A stretch of 6,935 nt of DNA from assembly GCA_016777395.1 (NCBI GenBank), contig JADHRO010000114.1:1-6935 (forward strand), written 5' to 3'. Positions 1 through 5,648 of this stretch are shown one piece after another. The translations under genes and the position numbers were made by a program. The stretch is from Chitinophagales bacterium (lineage in GTDB: Bacteria > Bacteroidota > Bacteroidia > Chitinophagales > UBA8649). The notes beneath the pieces were generated by a model. The model saw only the letters and a program-made list of their open reading frames with translations, had not been told where the DNA came from and searched no databases. Within the stretch, counting starts at the first letter, position 1, and every line of letters starts with the position of its first letter.

Positions 1-315
1 CAATTGGGATTTGGAGTTCCAAATTTTAAAGTTGCATATGATATTCTGGAGCTAAGAGCATTTAATCAAGAGAATGGCTTAATTCTATACCCCAATCCTA
101 CGTACAATTACTTGTACCTTACATTTATTGAAGAAACAGCAGGGACATATGATTTACTGATTGCTGATAAATCAGGTAAAGTTTGGGAAAGTCAACGGGA
201 TATAGCCGCAACAACAATTGTTAAGCTTAATTTGCTTGATTTGCCTGTTGGTGCCTACCATGTTTTTGTGAAACAGGGGAAAAACAAATTCAGCCAGCAA
301 TTCGTAAAACGTTAG
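1..315 (+). CDS. C-terminal end of a secreted protein with a type IX secretion sorting domain; probably an S8 (subtilisin-like) protease
   Basis: The reading frame is open at the left edge, so only the last 104 residues are present and the true start lies outside the window. The final ~75 residues look like a Por/type IX secretion C-terminal sorting domain: a YPNP motif at about residues 30-33, alternating beta-strand residues, a 'LxxLPVGAYHVFVKQG' stretch and a basic FVKR end. Such tails direct Bacteroidota proteins through the outer membrane and are removed on arrival. The residues before it, GFGVPNFKVAYDIL, resemble the stretch that closes many S8 peptidase domains (G-x-G-x-P-N/D), so the missing part may be a subtilase; the catalytic residues are not visible, so this is an inference. 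The first TTG (position 4) is not a start. Its stop codon overlaps the stop of the convergent alkB-like gene. Confidence 0.8.
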   Translation, partial: QLGFGVPNFKVAYDILELRAFNQENGLILYPNPTYNYLYLTFIEETAGTYDLLIADKSGKVWESQRDIAATTIVKLNLLDLPVGAYHVFVKQGKNKFSQQFVKR

Positions 316-1373
316 GCTAAGCCCACATTCTTTTCTTTTAATTTTTTAAGTTCTTTCCCCATCATCCAAAACCATAAAGGAGGAATAAGGGAAATCACCA
401 TCATGCCCGGATACCCCGTCGGCATCTGGGGGCTCTCGTCAAAATGTCGCAGCACTTGATAAGGTCTATTGGCGATGTAGTGGTGATCGGAGTGTCTGGT
501 TAACTCAAACAATAATATTCGACCAAAGGGGTGGTTGGAGTTCCAAGAATGCACGGGAAGAGTTTTCTCCCAAGCGCCATGTTCATTTTTCTTTCGACTT
601 AAACCGTAATGTTCAATGTAGTTGACTGTTTCCAAAGTTAGGAATCCGAAAATAGCTGAAGCGATAAAACACAACATGGGTATTAAACCAAAAACAAGGT
701 AAATCATACCAAGAAATCCAAGTTGTATAATTTGATACCAAATCATCTGATTAGAAAAGGATAGGGAAGACTTCCCTTGCTTCTTGAGCCTATTACCCTC
801 TAATTTCCAAGCACTTATAAACCCGCCAATAATCGATCTAAAAAAGAAAAAATAGATAATTTCCCCTTCTTTTGAGGACGCTGGGTCATCCGTGGTACTT
901 ACATTTTTGTGATGACCTTGGTTATGTTCTATAAAGAAATGTAGGTACAGGGAGGTAAGTAATAATGCCTTGGAAAAAAAATGTTCATATTTTTTGCTTC
1001 TATGGCCTAACTCATGCGCTACATTAATACCAAACACGCCACAAGCCAGTCCCAAGGCAGAAATATACCCCAGGTATTCTACCCATGTATGTCCACCTTG
1101 GCTAATTCGATACATGGTGAAGAAAACTAAGAAATACTGAACCGGAACAATTGAGTAGATCAAGTAATCATAAATTCTATTCTTTTTGGCAATATCCTCT
1201 TCAATTTTTGTCATATTCTCGGTAGAGGATGGAAGTATAGCATCAAGCAGTGGAACCAAAGCGAATGCATAAATTAATCCACCCCAGGTGAACCATCCCC
1301 CAAGGTTTAAACAAATAAAAATGACTATTGGGCTGATAAAAACTCCTAGGTATTTTAAAGATTTAATTTGCAT
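312..1373 (-). CDS. alkB: AlkB-type alkane 1-monooxygenase (membrane non-haem di-iron hydroxylase)
   Basis: The 353-residue product is a polytopic inner-membrane protein with all the histidine signatures of the AlkB branch of the membrane fatty-acid-desaturase/hydroxylase superfamily: HELGHR at 120-125, EHNQGHH at 149-155, NYIEHYGL at 251-258 and LTRHSDHH at 291-298. These residues bind the di-iron centre. Hydrophobic segments lie near 8-24, 30-46, 68-88, 98-118, 134-148, 175-190, 212-248 and 323-338. AlkB enzymes hydroxylate terminal carbons of medium-chain alkanes, with electrons from rubredoxin and rubredoxin reductase. Neither partner is encoded here and no rubredoxin is fused to the C-terminus. 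NYIEHYGL and the L-x-RHSDHH box favour AlkB over ordinary desaturases; the true substrate (alkane, fatty acid or other lipid) cannot be read from sequence. The gene diverges from a TetR-family regulator. The ATG at 1373 lies about 15 nt after the predicted transcription start. Confidence 0.88.
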   Translation of the reverse strand: MQIKSLKYLGVFISPIVIFICLNLGGWFTWGGLIYAFALVPLLDAILPSSTENMTKIEEDIAKKNRIYDYLIYSIVPVQYFLVFFTMYRISQGGHTWVEYLGYISALGLACGVFGINVAHELGHRSKKYEHFFSKALLLTSLYLHFFIEHNQGHHKNVSTTDDPASSKEGEIIYFFFFRSIIGGFISAWKLEGNRLKKQGKSSLSFSNQMIWYQIIQLGFLGMIYLVFGLIPMLCFIASAIFGFLTLETVNYIEHYGLSRKKNEHGAWEKTLPVHSWNSNHPFGRILLFELTRHSDHHYIANRPYQVLRHFDESPQMPTGYPGMMVISLIPPLWFWMMGKELKKLKEKNVGLA

Positions 1374-1392
1374 AAGGTCTGATTTAGTAAAA

Positions 1393-1400
1393 CAAATGTA
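1393..1400 (-). promoter_or_regulatory. Predicted promoter -7 element of the alkB-like gene (TACATTTG)
   Basis: On the minus strand this octamer matches the Bacteroidota consensus TAnnTTTG exactly. It would place the transcription start near 1388, giving a leader of about 15 nt before the ATG at 1373. The matching -33 region would fall around 1421, inside the left arm of the inverted repeat at 1416-1425. The call rests on motif match and position only. Confidence 0.6.
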
Positions 1401-1415
1401 AATAATTTATTTTAT

Positions 1416-1447
1416 AAGTAAACTAAAAATGTAAAAATAGTTTACTT
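1416..1447. promoter_or_regulatory. Inverted-repeat operator candidate for the TetR-family regulator
   Basis: AAGTAAACTA (1416-1425) and TAGTTTACTT (1438-1447) are perfect 10-bp inverted copies separated by an A-rich 12-nt spacer, so the half-site centres are 22 bp apart, about two helical turns. The repeat lies between the divergent alkB-like and tetR-like genes. The left arm sits at the expected -33 region of both predicted promoters, and the right arm overlaps the -7 element of the tetR promoter. Binding of a TetR-type dimer (or pair of dimers) here would block both genes. TetR-family regulators commonly bind palindromes in the region next to their own gene; the assignment to this regulator is an inference. 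Confidence 0.68.
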
Positions 1448-1450
1448 TTG
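1443..1450 (+). promoter_or_regulatory. Predicted promoter -7 element of the tetR-like gene (TACTTTTG)
   Basis: This is an exact TAnnTTTG match only 4 nt before the ATG at 1455. Its position predicts transcription starting at or next to the A of that ATG, so the mRNA would be leaderless. No Shine-Dalgarno sequence is visible. The element overlaps the right operator arm by 5 bases. Confidence 0.5.
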
Positions 1451-1454
1451 TTGA

Positions 1455-2054
1455 ATGGGTCGTCATTCTATTTTAAAAGAAAGAAAGCAAAATCCAAAAA
1501 AGAGATTGGAGATTATTGAGGGTCTTATTGTGTTTTTTAAATCCCATAGTCTTGCTCAAAGTAATATGGATGAAATCGCTGAAGGACTCAATAAAAGCAA
1601 GGCAACCTTATATAAATATTTCAAGTCCAAAGAGGAAATGGTTGATGCACTTATCAATCATAAGATTGAGAAAATAGTGGGTTTTGTTCCCATACTTAAC
1701 GATGATAAAATTCCGTTTTTTGATAGGTACGAGCAAAGTTTTTCTTTGTTGCATAAGCATATAAGCGACATCACTATTGATTTTATGGATGATTTAAAAA
1801 CGGTTTATCCACTGATTTATAAAAATATTGAGCTATTGATTGATTTAGCTGTTCGAGAATTGGCCGCATATTATGGCGAAGGAATGAAAAGAGGTGTTTT
1901 TAATGTGTTAAATGCAAAGATGTTATCGCAAATAGATTTTATCTTATTTCAAACCCTAACAGATCCTATTTATCTTAAAGCAAACGGTCTTACCGTAGGA
2001 GAGGCTTTTCAAGATTTTTACAACATTAGGTGTCAAGGATTATTAGTTAAATAA
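1455..2054 (+). CDS. TetR/AcrR-family transcriptional regulator
   Basis: The 199-residue product has the usual TetR length and layout. A basic N-terminus (residues 1-17) leads into a three-helix DNA-binding domain at about 15-65. The helix-turn-helix lies at about 37-56: SNMDEIAEGLNKSKATLYKYF, followed by KSKEEMVDALI, which closely fits the family pattern 'ia..lgvskgtlY.YFksKeeL'. The remaining ~130 residues should form the helical ligand-binding and dimerisation domain, which is too variable to name an inducer. The gene is divergent from the AlkB-like monooxygenase, with an inverted repeat between them, so it is most likely a local repressor of alkB and of itself, perhaps released by a hydrocarbon or fatty acyl ligand; this is inference. 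The ATG at 1455 is the only suitable early start. No terminator is evident before the next gene. Confidence 0.88.
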   Translation: MGRHSILKERKQNPKKRLEIIEGLIVFFKSHSLAQSNMDEIAEGLNKSKATLYKYFKSKEEMVDALINHKIEKIVGFVPILNDDKIPFFDRYEQSFSLLHKHISDITIDFMDDLKTVYPLIYKNIELLIDLAVRELAAYYGEGMKRGVFNVLNAKMLSQIDFILFQTLTDPIYLKANGLTVGEAFQDFYNIRCQGLLVK

Positions 2055-2077
2055 TAGTTCTTTTATCAATAGTTACT

Positions 2078-2085
2078 TATCTTTG
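2078..2085 (+). promoter_or_regulatory. Predicted promoter -7 element of the SAH hydrolase gene (TATCTTTG)
   Basis: This exact TAnnTTTG match lies 24 nt before the ATG at 2110, predicting transcription from about 2090 and a leader of about 20 nt. It overlaps the in-frame TTG at 2083, which is therefore not the translation start. No clear TTG -33 element was found upstream. Confidence 0.6.
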
Positions 2086-2109
2086 CACCTTAATTTAGAA
2101 AAAGCATTT

Positions 2110-3417
2110 ATGCAAACAAATACTATGAACTATAAAGTAAAAGATATTTCCTTAGCAGACTGGGGAAGAAAAGAAATGACGCTAGCTGAAGCAGAGATGC
2201 CAGGTTTAATGTCGTTGAGAAAAGAGTTTGGCGAATCTAAACCCTTAAAAGGGGCTAGAGTTGCTGGTTGTCTTCACATGACTATACAAACCGCTGTATT
2301 GATTGAGACATTAGTTGAATTGGGAGCTGATGTAACTTGGTCTTCATGCAATATTTTTTCAACGCAAGATCATGCGGCGGCTGCAATTGCTGCAGCGGGT
2401 GTTCCAGTATTTGCATGGAAGGGAATGAATGAAGAAGAGTTTGATTGGTGTATCGAACAGACTTTGCACGCTTTTAAAGGTGGAGAGCCTTTGAATATGA
2501 TTCTAGATGATGGTGGAGATTTAACCAATATGGTTCTAGATAGATATCCTGAATTAGTGGATGCAATTCAAGGGATTTCAGAAGAGACTACCACAGGCGT
2601 TCATCGCTTGTATGAAAGAGAAAAAAATGGTACGCTAGCCTTACCTGCTATTAATATCAACGATTCGGTTACAAAATCTAAATTTGATAACAAGTATGGT
2701 TGTCAAGAGTCTTTAGTAGATGCTATTAGAAGAGCAACAGATATTATGTTAGCTGGTAAGACTGCTGTAGTGGCAGGCTATGGTGATGTTGGGAAAGGTT
2801 CTGCAGCTTCACTAAGAAACGCTGGCGTAAGAGTTACGGTAACTGAATGCGATCCAATTTGTGCTTTACAAGCCGCAATGGATGGTTTTGCTGTTAAGAA
2901 AATGGAAACTGTAATCAATGAAGTTGATATTGTGGTTACTGCTACAGGAAATAAAGATATTATTACTGGAAAACATTTCGAAGCCATGAAGGATAAAGCT
3001 ATCGTTTGTAATATTGGACATTTTGACAATGAAATCGATATGGCTTGGTTAAATAACAAATACGGAGCATCAAAGGATGAAATTAAGCCTCAGGTGGATA
3101 TGTATAATATAAATGGTAATGATATCATTGTTTTAGCTGAAGGTCGTTTAGTGAACTTAGGTTGCGGAACAGGCCACCCTAGTTTTGTAATGAGTAATTC
3201 ATTTACCAATCAAGTTTTAGCTCAGTTAGAGCTTTGGGAACGTCCGGAAAACTACGAGAATAAAGTATATGTTTTGCCTAAGCACTTAGATGAAAAGGTA
3301 GCTGCCTTGCACTTAACTAAAATTGGTGTTGAGTTAGAGTCCTTAAGTAATGATCAAGCAGATTATATCGGTGTTAAACCAGAAGGTCCATTCAAGCCTG
3401 ATTACTACAGATACTAA
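2110..3417 (+). CDS. ahcY: S-adenosylhomocysteine hydrolase (adenosylhomocysteinase)
   Basis: This cytosolic NAD-dependent enzyme splits S-adenosylhomocysteine into adenosine and homocysteine, removing the inhibitory by-product of SAM-dependent methylation. The 435-residue protein is full length. Visible landmarks are the substrate-domain stretch SSCNIFSTQDHAAAAI (78-93), NDSVTKSKFDN with the catalytic-type Lys189 and Asp193 (equivalent to rat K186 and D190), the Rossmann NAD motif GYGDVGKG (223-230), and GCGTGHPSFVMSNSF (351-365). The C-terminal GPFKPDYYRY carries Lys429 and Tyr433, which reach the NAD site of the neighbouring subunit in the tetramer. I start at ATG 2110 and not the in-frame TTG at 2083, which lies inside the promoter; ATG 2125 is a second option. 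The gene has its own promoter and terminator, so it seems to be a single-gene transcription unit. Confidence 0.97.
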   Translation: MQTNTMNYKVKDISLADWGRKEMTLAEAEMPGLMSLRKEFGESKPLKGARVAGCLHMTIQTAVLIETLVELGADVTWSSCNIFSTQDHAAAAIAAAGVPVFAWKGMNEEEFDWCIEQTLHAFKGGEPLNMILDDGGDLTNMVLDRYPELVDAIQGISEETTTGVHRLYEREKNGTLALPAININDSVTKSKFDNKYGCQESLVDAIRRATDIMLAGKTAVVAGYGDVGKGSAASLRNAGVRVTVTECDPICALQAAMDGFAVKKMETVINEVDIVVTATGNKDIITGKHFEAMKDKAIVCNIGHFDNEIDMAWLNNKYGASKDEIKPQVDMYNINGNDIIVLAEGRLVNLGCGTGHPSFVMSNSFTNQVLAQLELWERPENYENKVYVLPKHLDEKVAALHLTKIGVELESLSNDQADYIGVKPEGPFKPDYYRY

Positions 3418-3436
3418 TTTTAATAATTCTATTTTG

Positions 3437-3473
3437 GAAAGCCTCTCGATTTATCGAGAGGCTTTCTGTTTTA
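3437..3473 (+). terminator. Rho-independent terminator after the SAH hydrolase gene
   Basis: GAAAGCCTCTCGAT (3437-3450) is followed two bases later by its exact reverse complement (3453-3466), giving a stem of up to 14 bp whose innermost pairs probably open to form the loop. A short T-rich stretch (TGTTTT) follows. It begins about 20 nt after the stop at 3417 and separates the ahcY unit from the downstream operon. Confidence 0.85.
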
Positions 3474-3481
3474 ATTGAGCC

Positions 3482-3508
3482 TTGATTTTCTAAACTTTAC
3501 TATCTTTA
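3482..3508 (+). promoter_or_regulatory. Weak promoter candidate for the downstream envelope-redox operon
   Basis: TATCTTTA at 3501-3508 matches TAnnTTTG at all but the last base, with a TTG at 3482-3484, 16 nt upstream, near the expected -33 site but slightly close. Transcription would start near 3513, before the ATG at 3525. Because a terminator ends at about 3473, a promoter is needed in this stretch; this is the best match I see. Confidence 0.4.
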
Positions 3509-3524
3509 AATTGAAATTTGATTT

Positions 3525-3977
3525 ATGGGTAAGAGACTTACGGTAAGCCTTCTGATGTTTTTCGTTTTAGGTATTTGGATGGTTTCTTGTGATAAACAAG
3601 ATTATGAAACTAATATCAGCCGTCACAGCGAGGATGAAAGTCATTACACTGGAGATAATTGTATGAACTGCCACTATCAAGCTGGTCCAGGAAAGGGCTT
3701 GTATTCTATTGCGGGTAGTGTATTTGGGAATTATCAAGATGATGACTATACAGTAAGAGTATTTGATGCACTTACGCAAGATACACTAGCTTTAGTGGAG
3801 ATAGATCAATTGGGTAATCTTTTTACGACAGCGCCTGTTGATTTTAAAAATGGCATAACAGTTGATATTATAAACTCGTCAGGTAGTATAGTAAAGGTCA
3901 TGTCCACTGTTGTGATGAATGGTCAGTGTAATTTATGCCATGATGGACAATTTGAAGAAGTTATCGAATTTTTTTAA
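3525..3977 (+). CDS. Exported lipoprotein with two CxxCH motifs (putative di-haem c-type cytochrome)
   Basis: The 150-residue product begins with a lipoprotein signal peptide ending in WMVSC, so Cys22 should be the lipidated residue. Two CxxCH haem-c attachment motifs are present: CMNCH (46-50) and CNLCH (135-139). Between them (about 61-130) is a beta-rich segment (IAGSVFGNYQDDDYTVRVFD...GNLFTTAP) resembling small carboxypeptidase-regulatory or Ig-like sandwich domains. This CxxCH - beta domain - CxxCH layout recurs in exported bacterial proteins of unknown function, so I leave the gene unnamed. If both motifs bind haem, it is a membrane-anchored electron carrier; axial ligands cannot be assigned. 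The two motifs could instead bind another metal. It is the first gene of the operon, 18 nt before the thioredoxin-like gene, which suggests a redox link with ApbE and the proteins after it. No maturation genes are in the window. Confidence 0.85.
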   Translation: MGKRLTVSLLMFFVLGIWMVSCDKQDYETNISRHSEDESHYTGDNCMNCHYQAGPGKGLYSIAGSVFGNYQDDDYTVRVFDALTQDTLALVEIDQLGNLFTTAPVDFKNGITVDIINSSGSIVKVMSTVVMNGQCNLCHDGQFEEVIEFF

Positions 3978-3995
3978 AGCAGTAATTAATTATTT

Positions 3996-4442
3996 ATGAA
4001 GAAATTAACCTCCTTAATCTTAGCCTTTTGTCTTGGAATTGTTTTGCAAGCTCAAACTGAGGTGAATTGGTTGGTAAAGATGGATGAAGCAAAAACGCTT
4101 GCTACTGATCAAGGGCAACCTATCTTGATATCATTTTCAGGTTCTGATTGGTGCGGAAACTGCATGCGTTTGGATAAAGAGCTTTTTGAAACGGAAGATT
4201 TTTTAGAGTATGCCAAGGAAAATTTAGTTCTATTAAACCTTGATTTTCCTGCAAAAAAAGCAAACAAACTTAGTGAGGAGTTGAGTGTGCAGAATGATAA
4301 ATTCGCAGAAATTTATAATAAACAAGGGGTCTTTCCGCTGACAATCATCGTGAATGCAGAAGGGGAGATGATGGGTAAAGTTAAATACCCCTGTAGTTCT
4401 GTTCAAGGCTATCTTGATAGTATAAATGATATTATACACTAA
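3996..4442 (+). CDS. Periplasmic thioredoxin-fold protein (Thioredoxin_7 / DsbD C-domain type)
   Basis: The 148-residue product has a Sec signal peptide (about residues 1-20, ending LQAQ, without a lipobox), so it acts in the periplasm. The thioredoxin fold follows: a strand ILISFSGSD, the active-site motif WCGNC (Cys53, Cys56), the helix MRLDKELFETEDF, and the cis-proline segment GVFPLTIIV (Pro114). The phrase SGSDWCGNCxxLxxElF is typical of the Thioredoxin_7 group, which resembles the C-terminal domain of DsbD and usually acts as a disulfide reductase. A third mature cysteine, Cys133, lies in the last part of the fold. The gene lies between the CxxCH lipoprotein and apbE, with 18-nt and 8-nt gaps. 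Plausible partners are the CxxCH cysteines (kept reduced for haem attachment) or the CGC tail of the DUF4266 lipoprotein; partner choice is inference. Confidence 0.88.
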   Translation: MKKLTSLILAFCLGIVLQAQTEVNWLVKMDEAKTLATDQGQPILISFSGSDWCGNCMRLDKELFETEDFLEYAKENLVLLNLDFPAKKANKLSEELSVQNDKFAEIYNKQGVFPLTIIVNAEGEMMGKVKYPCSSVQGYLDSINDIIH

Positions 4443-4450
4443 ACTAAACA

Positions 4451-5446
4451 ATGCGCAATCTATTTATTGTCTTATGGTGTCCATTTTTTAGCTTTTCACA
4501 AGTATACCACAGTACATCCTTGGATACCCTTTTGATGGGATCTGCCTTCAGCTTTACCGCAGTGCATGAAGATGAAGAAATCTGCAAGCAGGCTGTTTTT
4601 TCTGCTGTTAAAGAAGTCAGTAGAATTGAAGGCCTGATTTCGTCTTGGATGGAAGATTCCCAAACTTCTCTAATCAATAATCATGCAGGTAAGCAAGCTA
4701 TTCAGGTTGACTATGAATTGTTTCAGTTAATAGAGCGAAGTCTGAAAATTTCACAAATTACTAATGGATATTTTGATCTTTCTTTTGCTTCTATTGATAA
4801 TATCTGGCAATTCAATGGGCAAGATGAAAGTATGCCTTCTCAAAAAGAACTTGATGCTTCTGTAGCCTTAATCAATTATCTAGATATTGCTTTAGAGTAT
4901 AGTGATACTTCAGTCTTTTTAAAGCAAGAAAATATGAAAATTGGTTTCGGGGCTATAGGGAAGGGATATGCAGCGGATAAAGCGAAAGATATTATGCTAG
5001 ACTATGGAGTGATTGATGGTGTGGTTAATGCTGGTGGAGACTTGTTAGCTTGGGGAGGTAAAATTGATGGGAGTCCATGGAATGTTGGAATTGCCAATCC
5101 AATAGATAAAAATGAAATATTTACAACAATATTTGTCAATAATCAAGCACTTGTGACTTCTGGAGATTATGAGAAATTCTTGAATATTAACGGTGAGCGT
5201 TATGGACACATTATTAATCCAAAGACTGGTATGCCGGTAAGAGGACTTCTTAGCGTAAGTATTGTGGCCGAAACTGCAGAATTGGCAGATGCTTTAGCCA
5301 CAGCAGTTTTTGTTTTGGGAGAGAAAGAGGGTATGGACTTAATCAATCATTTGATCGGGGTGGAAGGGATTGTTGTTACGGACAAAAATAAAATATTATA
5401 TTCGAAGAATATTATACTGAATGACGTCTATGAAACAACAGATTAG
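4451..5446 (+). CDS. apbE: FAD:protein FMN transferase (ApbE family)
   Basis: ApbE enzymes take FMN from FAD and attach it through a phosphoester bond to a Ser/Thr in exported target proteins, using Mg2+. The 331-residue product has the family's landmarks: SSWMEDSQTSLIN (64-76), GYFDLSFASIDNIW (106-119), the FAD-binding-type FGAIGKGYAADKA (166-178), VVNAGGDLLAWGG (191-203), and the long signature TSGDYEKF...GERYGHIINPKTGMPV (236-263). This is followed by AELADALATAVFVLG (276-290), where Asp280 and Thr284 occupy the expected metal-site region. The N-terminus is hydrophobic (FIVLWCPFFSFSQ) and reads as a signal peptide without a clear lipobox, implying a periplasmic enzyme. One variation is FGAIGKGYA where many members have LGGIAKGYA. 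It starts 8 nt after the thioredoxin gene and overlaps the DUF4266 gene, so all are probably co-expressed. None of the usual NqrBC or RnfDG targets is encoded nearby. Confidence 0.95.
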   Translation: MRNLFIVLWCPFFSFSQVYHSTSLDTLLMGSAFSFTAVHEDEEICKQAVFSAVKEVSRIEGLISSWMEDSQTSLINNHAGKQAIQVDYELFQLIERSLKISQITNGYFDLSFASIDNIWQFNGQDESMPSQKELDASVALINYLDIALEYSDTSVFLKQENMKIGFGAIGKGYAADKAKDIMLDYGVIDGVVNAGGDLLAWGGKIDGSPWNVGIANPIDKNEIFTTIFVNNQALVTSGDYEKFLNINGERYGHIINPKTGMPVRGLLSVSIVAETAELADALATAVFVLGEKEGMDLINHLIGVEGIVVTDKNKILYSKNIILNDVYETTD

Positions 5447-5648
5447 GTTTATTTTTTTTGGTCTTTTACTATTGTTGTTTAATGCCTGTACAAGTGTTAA
5501 AGGATATCAAAAGATGTACATTAATGACCCTGATATGCAACTGTCTCTTACTCCACTAGAAAATTTTGAAAATGGTTTTCAAAGTTATAGAGAGGGGGTA
5601 TCTGGTGCAAGTGGAGGTAAAACCGGTGGAGGATGCGGATGCAACTAA
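5430..5648 (+). CDS. DUF4266-like small lipoprotein with a glycine-rich GCGCN C-terminus
   Basis: The 72-residue product starts with a lipoprotein signal peptide (MKQQIRF then a Leu-rich core) ending in FNAC, so Cys20 should be lipidated and only about 53 residues remain. The mature part (VKGYQKMYINDPDMQLSLTPLENF...) leads to a glycine-rich tail EGVSGASGGKTGGGCGCN. This tail, the size, and the place before a DUF3570-type gene match the DUF4266 family as I remember it; the function is unknown to me. The tail contains SGAS (58-61) preceded by Glu55, close to the Dxx[ST]GA[ST] flavinylation motif used by ApbE, whose gene lies immediately upstream. Cys69 and Cys71 form a C-terminal CGC pair. The gene overlaps the end of apbE by 17 nt. 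An ATG at 5421 would add three residues (MTS); I prefer 5430 because it gives a more typical signal peptide. Confidence 0.85.
   Translation: MKQQIRFIFFGLLLLLFNACTSVKGYQKMYINDPDMQLSLTPLENFENGFQSYREGVSGASGGKTGGGCGCN

Noticed and set aside
2083..2109. In-frame TTG at 2083 as the start of the SAH hydrolase
   Set aside because: It overlaps an exact TAnnTTTG promoter element, and the nine extra residues are not part of the family; ATG 2110 precedes the expected N-terminal sequence YKVKDISLADWG.
2778..3059. Minus-strand open frame of 93 codons
   Set aside because: It lies wholly inside the SAH hydrolase NAD-binding region and reads as an antisense shadow with no recognisable protein features.
4233..4677. 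Two minus-strand open frames opposite the thioredoxin and apbE genes
   Set aside because: Both are antisense to well-supported genes, and their translations show no domain or plausible start context.
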